From Lentisphaerae bacterium RIFOXYC12_FULL_60_16 (lineage in GTDB: Bacteria > Verrucomicrobiota > Kiritimatiellia > UBA8416 > YA12-FULL-60-10): 64,000 bases of DNA. Location of the stretch: contig MHBQ01000132.1 in the NCBI GenBank assembly GCA_001803315.1, positions 1-64,000 on the forward strand, read 5' to 3'. Within the stretch, counting starts at the first letter, position 1; the number at the start of each line of letters is the position of its first letter. Positions 10,201-17,299 of this stretch are shown piece by piece. The position numbers and the translations under genes are program-made. The notes under the pieces were generated by a model. It had not been told where the DNA came from. It saw nothing but the letters and a program-made list of their open reading frames with translations, and made no database searches.

Positions 10201-13136
10201 GGAACGCCACCAGAACCAATCCGCACCACCGGGGATGCAGCATTTCGGAATTCCGGCCCGGTACCGCACAAGCCGCGTTCACGGAAGGAATTTCCCAGGC
10301 TTTTCCATGTCACACCATCGAAATACCGTAGATAAATCGAATCATACGCATCGATCTCGGGGCTATGATACACCATACCGACATATACCCGGTCATTGGT
10401 CGGGTTCACGGTAATCGTCATGTCGGAACATGTGGCTCCAGGAGCCAAAACGCCGCTATAGGGTATGCTGGGAACGTGTGTGAACCAATTCTCACGAAGT
10501 TCCAACCACCGATGGAACTGGTCGCCGGTTCCAAATTGTCCGAACCAACGCTGCGCGAACGGCTGAAGATCAAACGGGTTGGAATAAATGGCGGGGTAGG
10601 CCATCGCGGGCCCCCCATCAGAATGAAAGGCCAAGTCGGCATCTGTCCCGCTGGGCCGATACATATAGGATATCCCCCCCTGCGTAATAACCATGGCAAA
10701 GGGTTGACCAGTCCCCGGCAGGGTGACACCACGGACCTGAATGGTATAGGTACCGGCCGTTATCTCCGGGATAATGATGGTCTCCGTGTTGTTGACACGG
10801 TCAAACACATTATACAGTTCCGCTTCCGTATAGGATTCAAACGCATAACTACCAGGGCCCCACCCCCACTTCCCAATCACGTTCCCGACAAACACATCGC
10901 CATTCGGTGCGGTCACTACCAAGTCAAGGTCGTTGACCAGGGCCAGGCCGGCGCCAGGCGTTCCGGCAGGGTCCGTCCAGGCAATGGTGATTTTCAATGA
11001 ACCGCGGGACCCCACCACCACCGCATGTGGAACGGTTACCACTTCCCCCGCCGCTCCAACCGTCATCTCGTTTTCATTATGATAAAGCACGATATCGTTT
11101 CCGGTGGCCATGGGACCATCTATCGCGCGGGCAAGATCCAAGCGCCCCCACCCGTCACTGATGGGAGAGCGGTAGGTGTCAAAATACCCATATTCCATAC
11201 CATCAATCGTTGTGGCGGAATTGATCATCAAGGCCCGCATCAAGGCCGGGGTCATGACCTTCAACGGATAGGCGTTGGTGTAGAACTGGTAAAGGAGCGC
11301 ACCACCGCCGGCGGCAATCGGAGTGGCCATGGACGTACCGCAACTGGCTGCGTAGTTGGTGCCGGATTCGAGATTCCCGTACATGTAGTCCCACTGCCAA
11401 CCACCATACACGAACGCTTCATCGGGAAGCGTGTCCTTGGATTGTGCCGACAGAATGTAGGATCCGGGCGCGATGACGTCAGGCTTCACGCGGCCGTCGT
11501 CGGTCGGCCCGCGGCTGCTGTAGGAAGCAATCTGCCAGTCAGAATCAGTCCGGTCAACGGACCCGGGCAGATTGTCGGCTTTCCGCAACAATTCCATCGA
11601 TCCGACGGTAATGACATTCTTGGCGTTGCCCGGCTGGCCAACGGTATTCGGTACACCACCCGAACCATCATCCGATCCGTCCCCCTGGTTACCGGCGGCA
11701 AAGAACTGGATCAAATGCTGGCGGTTTGCCGCAACCGGATCGGCATCCCAAACCAACGCGTCCCATTCCGCAGACATGGTGCCATAAAAATAGGCCGAAT
11801 TACCCCAGCTGTTGTTCTGGATACGCGCACCACTGGAATAACCGGTACGGGTCTGATTTGTACTGCCGAAGGAATTGAAATCCTCAAACACCACCAGCCG
11901 GGCATTCGGCGCAACACCGGCAAACTGGTTGGACGTAAACGGCGTATCGGACCCCGGAACGCTGATGGCGGTCAACGACAATGCACCATTCCCCAGAATG
12001 CTGCCCGCCACATGCGTACCATGCCCCTCGGCATCGCCGACAATTCCATCCGCATCGGAGAAGGAGTTGGTGGCTACAAAATATTCCTTGATCCGGGTGT
12101 TGACGCCCATCGCCGTGTTGGTGCCCGGATTCTTTGCAAACGTCTTGTGGTTGACATCCACACCCGTATCGACCACCGACACGATGACTCCCGAACCATC
12201 AAAATCCGGATGATTGAAACGCAGAGAGGTGCTCCGGATCTGGCGGGTCCCCAGGTCATTCATCGGGACCAGGGCCGGTTTGGCTTCCACCCACTTGACC
12301 GCCTCGCTCTTCACCAGGGATTCCAGCATCTCCGGAGGACAACGTACCCGTGCGATCTGGAGTTCATCGCTAATGGTATCAATCCGTACGCTTACCCCCA
12401 TTTTTTCAAGCGCCGCCACCTGATCAACACCGTCAAACAGCATCAGGTTATATTCACCCTGCTCCACCCATGCCTTGCGTTCCGGATCGAGTGAATCGGT
12501 CAGGTATTCATACACTTCAGGGCTCATCTTGAAGTAGGGATGGAAGGGCTCGACATGGGTCGTGCCCTGCAAACTCGATACGGTGTCCCGCCGATCCAGG
12601 GGAACCGTGACGGCGAAGGCATGGTGCGGAACGTAATGTTCGATAACCATGCCGGCCGATTCGATCATCCGCCGCTGTGCTTCACCTGGGGATTCATTGA
12701 ACTGAACGATAAAGTGCGTGGTATCGTCAGCTGCACGGAATCGTTCCGGCACGACAATACCCTCACCGCCCTTGCGGATCAACCCGGTGTCGATAATCGC
12801 ATTGCGCAACAGGATGACGGAATGATCCGCACGCAACGCGGTTAAGTTGCGTTGAGAGTTTGAAAGGATTCCCCGGGACGACAAATCGCGACGTTCTTCA
12901 TCCGTCATCGGACGCTGAAGTTCACGCAACCGTTCCGCCATCAGCACTCTTTCCCGATGACCGGAAACCTGGCCCATAATACGTTGTTGGGCTGCGTCAA
13001 ACGCTTCACCGGTCAATTTCCCAGATCGGGATGCGGTCAGATTTTCCGTGGCTGAGTCAGGAGAAAAATACCCTATCATCAGCCCAAGAAAACCGGCGAC
13101 CACTATGCCCCCCAGGACTAATCGTGATTTTTTCAT
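1275..13136 (-). CDS. giant secreted S8 (subtilisin-like) peptidase with TSP3-type calcium-binding repeats, carboxypeptidase-regulatory-like, PEGA-like and kelch-like modules
   Basis: 3953-aa ORF; N-terminal membrane/signal segment; catalytic motifs VVDTGVD, GHGTHVAGS, GTSMATP; many DxDxDG repeats (DSDGDGMQDGWE, DTDNDGLLDG); kelch-like 'VLFGGIDS..DDTW' repeats; C-terminal 'TYQVQYSTP..FYRVVLKY'. Confidence 0.9.
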   Translation of the reverse strand: MKKSRLVLGGIVVAGFLGLMIGYFSPDSATENLTASRSGKLTGEAFDAAQQRIMGQVSGHRERVLMAERLRELQRPMTDEERRDLSSRGILSNSQRNLTALRADHSVILLRNAIIDTGLIRKGGEGIVVPERFRAADDTTHFIVQFNESPGEAQRRMIESAGMVIEHYVPHHAFAVTVPLDRRDTVSSLQGTTHVEPFHPYFKMSPEVYEYLTDSLDPERKAWVEQGEYNLMLFDGVDQVAALEKMGVSVRIDTISDELQIARVRCPPEMLESLVKSEAVKWVEAKPALVPMNDLGTRQIRSTSLRFNHPDFDGSGVIVSVVDTGVDVNHKTFAKNPGTNTAMGVNTRIKEYFVATNSFSDADGIVGDAEGHGTHVAGSILGNGALSLTAISVPGSDTPFTSNQFAGVAPNARLVVFEDFNSFGSTNQTRTGYSSGARIQNNSWGNSAYFYGTMSAEWDALVWDADPVAANRQHLIQFFAAGNQGDGSDDGSGGVPNTVGQPGNAKNVITVGSMELLRKADNLPGSVDRTDSDWQIASYSSRGPTDDGRVKPDVIAPGSYILSAQSKDTLPDEAFVYGGWQWDYMYGNLESGTNYAASCGTSMATPIAAGGGALLYQFYTNAYPLKVMTPALMRALMINSATTIDGMEYGYFDTYRSPISDGWGRLDLARAIDGPMATGNDIVLYHNENEMTVGAAGEVVTVPHAVVVGSRGSLKITIAWTDPAGTPGAGLALVNDLDLVVTAPNGDVFVGNVIGKWGWGPGSYAFESYTEAELYNVFDRVNNTETIIIPEITAGTYTIQVRGVTLPGTGQPFAMVITQGGISYMYRPSGTDADLAFHSDGGPAMAYPAIYSNPFDLQPFAQRWFGQFGTGDQFHRWLELRENWFTHVPSIPYSGVLAPGATCSDMTITVNPTNDRVYVGMVYHSPEIDAYDSIYLRYFDGVTWKSLGNSFRERGLCGTGPEFRNAASPVVRIGSGGVPMVAYVQRYKWDGEYISYNEVVVKRWNGLAWVGLDGSANGFVGQHNSAVAVDMEVNQAGNPVVVWKDSQQLKIKAFMWNGSAWVQMGQTIGQLLPSSAGLPKLAHDDGTFYLAWVELVASPTVERKIFVARYAGGLWTGLGTSMTAGVSTNGNQSPESVRIGAGHGQVYVAWQDSSDSSHPIYVSFWDGTVWAGVDFSDTAPGVVRNIGGGVNSLFAFRVSPSGLPVLAVGNDRSGLEMIYTYALVGHTGAPIFSGLRSASGTSSNSVDLTWLTARDPQGSVVYRIYRSPLSWSPSDPAIPAVNDPATIAAVFGNEIANVIDVNNATVSTGLIPDRVYYWGVRSENSSGFMDSNTRIILAGPWSEMGDPDGDWLNSAYEKNFLGTDPLRPDTDDDGMWDGWEWYYSTNHVWHLDTNNPAYYAGRPSMKPMDNGTDDLLTDDLANDGTEGQGPYDDLDNDGLMNIEEFQPFLDNPAWNADTNLVLNGGVTNPANWLLDPTNPDSDGDGMQDGWELFNGLDPKDPADGDTNVVNAVTDPDGDGLTNREEADLGTHPQYADSDNDGIDDGLEVSQGSDPTNPDTDNDGLLDGFETAVNGVTTTADSNNNGIKDGDEYELGYNDVGVARQVYTYLIGPHDFETGVPGSASAVGWTSGSSAVNLWHVTTTDPDKPKGDIKFFGQHTTNTSFRLARDVTGTNLNTTYDMDGQAVISWLDSPMVNAQAFGTPNLYVSWNELYFTEAEYDQCTVQLSQDGGWNWVVVRSAVSGIQSQWVHRVADISAFRNSNALQIRFLFRTLNTINNNYRGWWVDDVLVYGGVRISGQVRDIDGKPINGATVYAIGRGGLESSVGGHRHVAPGALFSLGTTDQFGRYQINGLPQGSYYAKATMPGYGAEFWNGVLYTNTVFVQAFGQGSSTNGANPGVSQRSLVSAGGVANLSLPSTIQRCDFELEPGSSRSSLIVLSDMPGETVFLNQVYTNAAVWNGSNTFATATMVPYLTETNAVVKFPDWETNSVKPTALEGVAAGRHNVYVNPADTNRPWAPIAEALLREAESTIIYVLTNQPGGSIYISSPGVAHSIYLNNRDTGKATTGTDTPIVLIAGVGAHDVELRPADGLTWIAPIRTEVPVAGRSVVNFLSGRLTNAVYAASVSAIDIRGQAITGALVFLNGWMLSTNNVVNNQVTTPVTITNLNAGDYWVTVRHPGYRVSSRQTLTVRNDAVNQLVVQMFAADRDYDQVSDIEEQLSYTNYFLYSRFDDPDADNLNNKLEADQYRLYGLRLNLFDPDTDNDRVSDYDEFNFDGKTNQLGVSTLANAASLTANAVDVYFRGRFLSGQNAFNVARAAPTPGLRISINGDQVRATNLTWFADPIGTPVMRFRIPATGPASNVVNNSHLAGALVFSDMFPHVIDTDGDGMWDGFEFLYQTIGLNPIETGPNASDPDNDGLENYLEFLGRDGIANTNDWTNPGNADSDGDMIPDGWEIRYGLDPLNPADALLDPDNDGLSNRGEWQWGTDPYNPDTDGDGLPDGPEALIYNTDPLIMDTDNDGLLDGQEVWDTDLDASNGLDGGFFPNWDGGDMDGDEAIDGPTDWDTDGDGMPDGFEVVDAWGRIRPVGFRLDPSNPSDGILDYDGDGLSNLEEYLVRDALVGNHPGSFDISYGTVVWAYSTDPFNSDSDHDGMPDGFEVWFGLAPVDPIPNRFTGVFDLVMYRDMWLYGDMDQDGVANIAEYKVRFKLNPAALAASRYGSTHPWVDDTDADGLIDGEETRVFRTNPLMQDTDGDGLMDGAGVPGTKGEVQSPAGSLNHHDYALNDMWELRRELLVYPYPYWYQFTPHDPLSLTQPAPRWGAGGSSPFYLVSDDAVGTFAGGPVGGDSERLKGKPLLYCNTFQVFGGRDGLTDYDEIWTYYENGNQWVLQPKTITDLSFFPGFLPPVAGRSEMMVATRTYTIDSYESPKLNGIEYPFQRPRPGGPARYPHYDIDPGNDPLEVWGENGVPNMDQAIIFGGWNLSDHQYFIDLAHDEGQADTNRQVFIIAEPVTFKADDQADFPLEMGWRGRSTGYDYVNLVETNARVSDAAGNLRVGLENGTQVVAAVNMPSVLMSKFDVGPASTLSATLGFTWVNSGFNPVTIRIYGELAQPDVPSLDGLSPSFSSPPEYYTLPSQEAAYRPRNRIKALNPGYFYNTPSYVELVCNGASNGAVTLDVTTLVNQMMYAPDGVWKHGNNMGFVFYFDYATATLMGYTNDVVSIKADPIWLRVVIDNPAYLSPGNFGVTFDGFRNNLEPRRYDNANGVITYWATPLVRHPYMRKSGAMAFSKALDRFVLFGGIDSVRALDDTWVSRDANVMRGWDMTNSPTYTPPGRWAHNMVSALNGVVIFGGFDDNHKPLNDTWYFDGTNWVELLSVDGERPRPRGGAAMGLVTEIDYPYLDPPFRDKYTDTGDIALFGGTDGNTYLNDTWMLYFTMIDTNRFVEWVNMIPNGPQGGGAVDPLFGFEAANYQAPAPRAFMAYNSDGPWLRMFGGRTGTLPTSRDTDGDWIDDGMEMELGGPAAGRNPTVNALNPASLLLDPVEKMPYAYKRLGGIRYGGERDSEYIADFEALSFNAFRTFFDTDLAFEYKLPMQGFTNGCLSWIALSMGETGYDAYLPHYTNLWYHRLEAGIPGVQDVWTLGSPVDVGIQNAMPPYANSGRWCFGTDLKGLYPNSAIMALYSPLFNLELPDWWLSSDPSNLNGYFLIFHEWLDLADQGDTVVIEAIRPRMPSDVIQRQTGVGRPIITVLPRRNNSYNTTGEWRRVIVSLESIANQTNLYLRFVLQSDSAGRAGGWYIDDVAIVQGGLLRGIYTNSAFVHLLGELSTNAINTVAVGTGGRFGFELLPSGNYRVLAGDGAGADTVMGGGTWSTMITSWDDAPPITLVSITINSPVHLLWTAVPGLTYQVQYSTPSSILTANPWTPLADVMATDSIGSYVDLSSDEVNARFYRVVLKY

Positions 13137-13223
13137 CCGTCTCCCTGATTCCCGGTGGATATCCCTCTACCTATATACGTTAACCCGTGAAACCGCCATA
13201 AAAAACTCGTGACTACCAACCTT

Positions 13224-13694
13224 TTATGGCCCTCCAACAAGTGCTTTAAGACGATTGATATCCTGCCTCAATTGTTGCTCTTCCTCCCGCAGTTGGGATA
13301 TCCGGCTATAGGCTTGCGCCCGGGCCTTCTCAATTTCCCTGAATTGCGGATCCTTGCGTATGGCATCCGTATATTCCTGACGCTTCAGGTTCAATTGCTT
13401 TTCCAACGCCTTGACTTCAGCATACAAGACCCGTGTCTGTTCGTTGCTGTACGCCACGGTACGCTCAAAATCATGAGAACCCCAGGCAGCCGCCTTAACC
13501 TGGTTCTGTGCATCATCCAAAGCACGCTGAACCGACAGCAGTCGCTGGTTGAGGGCAACCAATCTGGCCGGAATATCAACCCCTTTGTCATCCTGAGCAA
13601 TTGCAATCGAGGATGAAATTACCAGGAAACCCGCCAGACAAACGCCGACAACCACCCACCCCTCAATCCGCCACTGTTTCGTGTCCGTTTGCAT
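13224..13694 (-). CDS. exported coiled-coil protein of unknown function
   Basis: 156-aa ORF with hydrophobic N-terminus followed by heptad-rich helix. Confidence 0.6.
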   Translation of the reverse strand: MQTDTKQWRIEGWVVVGVCLAGFLVISSSIAIAQDDKGVDIPARLVALNQRLLSVQRALDDAQNQVKAAAWGSHDFERTVAYSNEQTRVLYAEVKALEKQLNLKRQEYTDAIRKDPQFREIEKARAQAYSRISQLREEEQQLRQDINRLKALVGGP

Positions 13695-13830
13695 GATCGT
13701 TCCCTTCAGTCACACCATTGCAACAGCTTAACTAGCATTCCCCATGCCAACTACGCGTTCGTAACAAAATCATCACCGAAATACAAAGCAGAAATGCTGT
13801 TTTGGATGATAAATAAAGGGACGCAACTGC

Positions 13831-13979
13831 GAGTTTGTCCATTTCCGCTGGAGCCAGCCCGACCCCGGGCCAGTCTTGATCTGGATTGGTCGGAAAGGGA
13901 ACGGGGCGAGGTCACCCCGTCTCCAAAACAGAGGTAAAATAGATCCTTCTGATGCAAACATAAAAACTCAGAACGCAAA
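13831..13979 (+). repeat. dispersed intergenic repeat, copy 1
   Basis: GAGTTTGTCCATTTCCGCTGGAGCCAGCCCGACCCCGGGCCAGTCT...GGATTGGTCGGAAAGGGAACGGGGCGA...GAGGTAAAATAGATCC, shared with 41669-41842. Confidence 0.85.
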
Positions 13980-14008
13980 GGCAGATACGCCCCACACCCG
14001 CTCCGACA

Positions 14009-14038
14009 TTGACTTACCAAACATGATTGACGCATAAT
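14009..14038 (+). promoter_or_regulatory. putative sigma70-type promoter for the sigma-54 activator gene
   Basis: TTGACT-N18-CATAAT, 31 bp upstream of the ATG at 14069. Confidence 0.5.
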
Positions 14039-14068
14039 GGGCGCATCTTTTATAACCCTTGGTGTCCA

Positions 14069-16363
14069 ATGCCTATTAAGGATACAACAACTGATACAGA
14101 TCTGGTACGTGTTTTTATACAAACGGATCGTCCGTTGCTGGATATTCTTCGATCGATTGAGCCGTCTTCCGGCCCTATTCCGCTTGCTCTCCTCTATGTG
14201 GAAGAATGTCTTGCCGGCAAACGACTGGCACGGGAAGCGTTGCGCATGGCTAAAGCGGCTTCCATTCCGGGCACCAATGCCGATCTGACCATGCTGTTGT
14301 TGGCACGTTGGGCATCCTTATCATGCCGGGTTGGACAATCCTCCGAAACATCAGCACTGATCCAACGTGCCCATGCCCTGTTGTCAGATCGTACACCGCC
14401 TGAAATCACCGCCGAAGTCCGGTTCGCTGAAGCCCAATCGGCTGCATCCCGGGGCAACCGCGAAGAGGAAACCGGTCTTTACCGTCAGTCGGTGGCATTA
14501 TTATCCGCACAGGCTCCACGGTTCAAGTATGCCGCATGGGAACTGGCCATGTGCCTGGCACGCCAGGGTCTTGCCGGAGAAATCGAAACGTTGCTGACAC
14601 CGCTGGAATCGTCCGCCAGTGACGATTTCCCCCTGGCCCGGGCCCTGGCACCCCGTTTCCTGGCCGCCCTGGAAACCGGACAGGCAGATTTCGCCGCACA
14701 ATGTCTTGCGCGTATTCCTGAGCCACGAGCCTTGTTTCGTCAATTGGGTGTTCCCTTTGAGACAACGGCTCCCTTTCTTCTGGCCATGATGCAAACCTCC
14801 ACCACCGTAACGCCGGTTGCCGATCCGGCCCAGGAACCGGTGGCAATCCGAATCACCCGGCACCTGCTCAACCACCAATCCACGGCGGCGCTGGAACTGG
14901 CCCGGATTACCGCCAACCGGCACGGGGGCGAAGTCACCGGAACCGGATTCCAATCATTCAGCCTGATCCGCGCCGAACTGGCGGAACGTCATGCCGATGC
15001 CGCGAGACGCCTGATTGCCCTGCGCCAGTCCACCGGCAATCGCCATTACCTCGACGACTTTTTCCTGGCACGCGTGGAACGTCTGGCCGGCGATGCCCCG
15101 GAAGCCAGCCACCGTTTCGCCCTGGCCATGCAGCACATCGATACGCACAACGCGCACCGGCGATTGGATTTCGAATTGGCGCTGGCAGGCGAATTAAACC
15201 ACGCCGATGTCCTGCAAATGTCCCATCCCACCCCACCCTCCCGTCCCCCCCCGTCGCGATCCTCGACCGCTGAACCCATCGCCCCCCTGACCGACGACCG
15301 GCTGATCGGGAACAGCGCCGAAATACGCAGCATCCGCGATATGATCCACCGTTTTGCCGATCTTGACGCCCCGGTACTGATCACCGGCGAAACCGGAACC
15401 GGCAAGGAACTGGTGGCACGGGCACTGCACGATTCCAGCCGCCGTTCAAGCCAGCCGTTCGTGGCCGTCAATTGCGGGTCCATTGCAGAATCTCTGCTGG
15501 AATCGGAGCTCTTCGGGCATGAACGCGGCGCCTTCACCGGAGCCGACCGTGCCAATGTCGGCCTGTTCATGGAAGCCGGCGAGGGTACGATCTTCCTGGA
15601 TGAGATGGGCGAAATCCTGCCGCGTGTCCAGCGGGCCCTGCTCCGGGTGCTGGAAACCGGGGAAATACGCGCCGTCGGCAGTCCACGCTCCAAACAGATC
15701 CGCTGCCGCATCCTGGCCGCCACCAACGCGGATCTCAACCGCCTGTCCAACGACAGCGGATTCCGCAAGGACCTGTTGTTCCGCCTTCAACGGCTGGGCA
15801 TCTATATCCCCGCCCTGCGGGAACGGCGTGATGACATTCTCCCCCTGGCCCGTCATTTCCTGGACCTGGGACGTCGCTCCGGCGTGCATGCCACGATGTC
15901 CGGTGATCTCGCACAGACCATCAACGCCTATGACTGGCCCGGCAATGTGCGGGAACTGCGCAACGTAATCGAACGCATGCGCCTGCTGCACTCCGACAAG
16001 CTCGACTATACCCTGGCGGATCTCGACCTCAAGTTCCACATGGTGGGCGCCCCGCCTCCACCACCCCCCGCCACGCCGCGCCCGGCATCCAGCCAGCCTG
16101 ACGACCTCACCCCGCACCGGATCCGTCTACCCGGCGAAGAAGTCCTCTTCCATGAAGGCCGTTCACGCATACGGCGGCTTGACCGGATTCACGAACTGTT
16201 CAAACGCCACCGCAAATTGACCCGCAGTGAACTGGCCGAGACCCTGGACATCTCGCCCAACACGGCCACCAAGGACCTTCAAACCCTGGTCAAGCTCGGT
16301 GCCATCCGCCGGATCGAGCCATCCGGCTCATCCCGGTCCGTCTATTTCATCATCAACGAATAA
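14069..16363 (+). CDS. sigma-54-interacting AAA+ transcriptional activator with helical N-terminal region and C-terminal winged-helix domain
   Basis: Walker A GETGTGKE, GAFTGA loop (FGHERGAFTGA), FLDEMGE Walker B; C-terminus RIHELFKRHRKLTRSELAETLDISPNTATKDLQTLVKLGAIRR looks DeoR-like, not Fis; start placed at MPIKD. Confidence 0.85.
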   Translation: MPIKDTTTDTDLVRVFIQTDRPLLDILRSIEPSSGPIPLALLYVEECLAGKRLAREALRMAKAASIPGTNADLTMLLLARWASLSCRVGQSSETSALIQRAHALLSDRTPPEITAEVRFAEAQSAASRGNREEETGLYRQSVALLSAQAPRFKYAAWELAMCLARQGLAGEIETLLTPLESSASDDFPLARALAPRFLAALETGQADFAAQCLARIPEPRALFRQLGVPFETTAPFLLAMMQTSTTVTPVADPAQEPVAIRITRHLLNHQSTAALELARITANRHGGEVTGTGFQSFSLIRAELAERHADAARRLIALRQSTGNRHYLDDFFLARVERLAGDAPEASHRFALAMQHIDTHNAHRRLDFELALAGELNHADVLQMSHPTPPSRPPPSRSSTAEPIAPLTDDRLIGNSAEIRSIRDMIHRFADLDAPVLITGETGTGKELVARALHDSSRRSSQPFVAVNCGSIAESLLESELFGHERGAFTGADRANVGLFMEAGEGTIFLDEMGEILPRVQRALLRVLETGEIRAVGSPRSKQIRCRILAATNADLNRLSNDSGFRKDLLFRLQRLGIYIPALRERRDDILPLARHFLDLGRRSGVHATMSGDLAQTINAYDWPGNVRELRNVIERMRLLHSDKLDYTLADLDLKFHMVGAPPPPPPATPRPASSQPDDLTPHRIRLPGEEVLFHEGRSRIRRLDRIHELFKRHRKLTRSELAETLDISPNTATKDLQTLVKLGAIRRIEPSGSSRSVYFIINE

Positions 16364-16441
16364 CTGTTTTTTTTACTCGATTGATCCGCATCCGCTGGTA
16401 TGGTACTGCGCGTATTGCTGAACCCAAGGAGCAGGCAGGCC

Positions 16442-17299
16442 ATGAACCGGATTCTATCAAAACACCAGCTTTCCGACGACGTCTTCCAGATGCAGATCGA
16501 AGCGCCATTGATTGCACGGGAACGCAAACCCGGTCAATTTGTGATCGTCCAGCTGAATTCGGATTTCGGCGAACGCATCCCGTTGACCATCGCCGATGCC
16601 AACGCATCGGAAGGATGGATCCGCCTGATTTTCCAGGCGGTCGGGAAGACCACGCACAATCTTGCCGAACTGAAACCGGGTGACCGCATCCAGAACCTTC
16701 TGGGACCGCTGGGGACCCCGACACACATCGAACGATTCGGCACGGTCGTCTGCGTGGGCGGCGGAATCGGTGTCGCCCCCCTGCACCCCATCGCCAAGGG
16801 CATGAAGGAAGCCGGTAACCGTGTCATTATCATCCTGGGTGCCCGGAACCGCCAGCTTCTGATCCTGGAACCGGAGATGCGGGCCATAGCCGATGAACTC
16901 ATCATCTGTACGGATGATGGTTCCTATGGGCAGAAAGCCCTCGTCACCGCCCCGCTTAAAACGCTCTGCGAACAATCACCACGGCCCGACCTGGTGGTGG
17001 CCATCGGCCCTCCGATCATGATGAAGTTCTGTTCGGAAACCACCCGGCCCTTCGGCGTCAAAACCTTTGTCTCGCTCAACACCATCATGATCGACGGCAC
17101 CGGCATGTGCGGAGGATGCCGGGTGACGGTTGGCGGCGAAACCCGTTTTGTCTGCGTGGATGGTCCCGAATTCGACGGTCATCTCGTCGACTTCGACAAC
17201 ATGATCAAACGGCTTGGCGCCTATCGTCCGCATGAAGCGAAGGCCCACGAACAATGCCACCTTGAGCTTGCCCGGCGCACCCAGGAGTCAAAACCATGA
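16442..17299 (+). CDS. nfnA: NfnA-like / ferredoxin:NADP reductase alpha subunit (sulfide dehydrogenase SudB family)
   Basis: FNR-like fold with C-terminal 2Fe-2S motif DGTGMCGGCRVTVGG..RFVCVDGPEFDGH; AAGGAG RBS before ATG 16442. Confidence 0.85.
   Translation: MNRILSKHQLSDDVFQMQIEAPLIARERKPGQFVIVQLNSDFGERIPLTIADANASEGWIRLIFQAVGKTTHNLAELKPGDRIQNLLGPLGTPTHIERFGTVVCVGGGIGVAPLHPIAKGMKEAGNRVIIILGARNRQLLILEPEMRAIADELIICTDDGSYGQKALVTAPLKTLCEQSPRPDLVVAIGPPIMMKFCSETTRPFGVKTFVSLNTIMIDGTGMCGGCRVTVGGETRFVCVDGPEFDGHLVDFDNMIKRLGAYRPHEAKAHEQCHLELARRTQESKP

Noticed and set aside
7647-12494. long plus-strand ORFs (464 aa at 7647-9041 and 489 aa at 11025-12494) opposite the giant protease
   Set aside because: Shadow ORFs; no domains and no RBS/operon context
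13751-14122. 123-aa minus-strand ORF across the intergenic repeat
   Set aside because: Falls on dispersed repeat copy 1 and a promoter; no coding signature
16376-16441. possible sigma-54 (-24/-12) promoter before nfnA
   Set aside because: CTGGTATGGTACTGCGC has GG and GC elements, but spacing is 9 or 11 nt rather than 10
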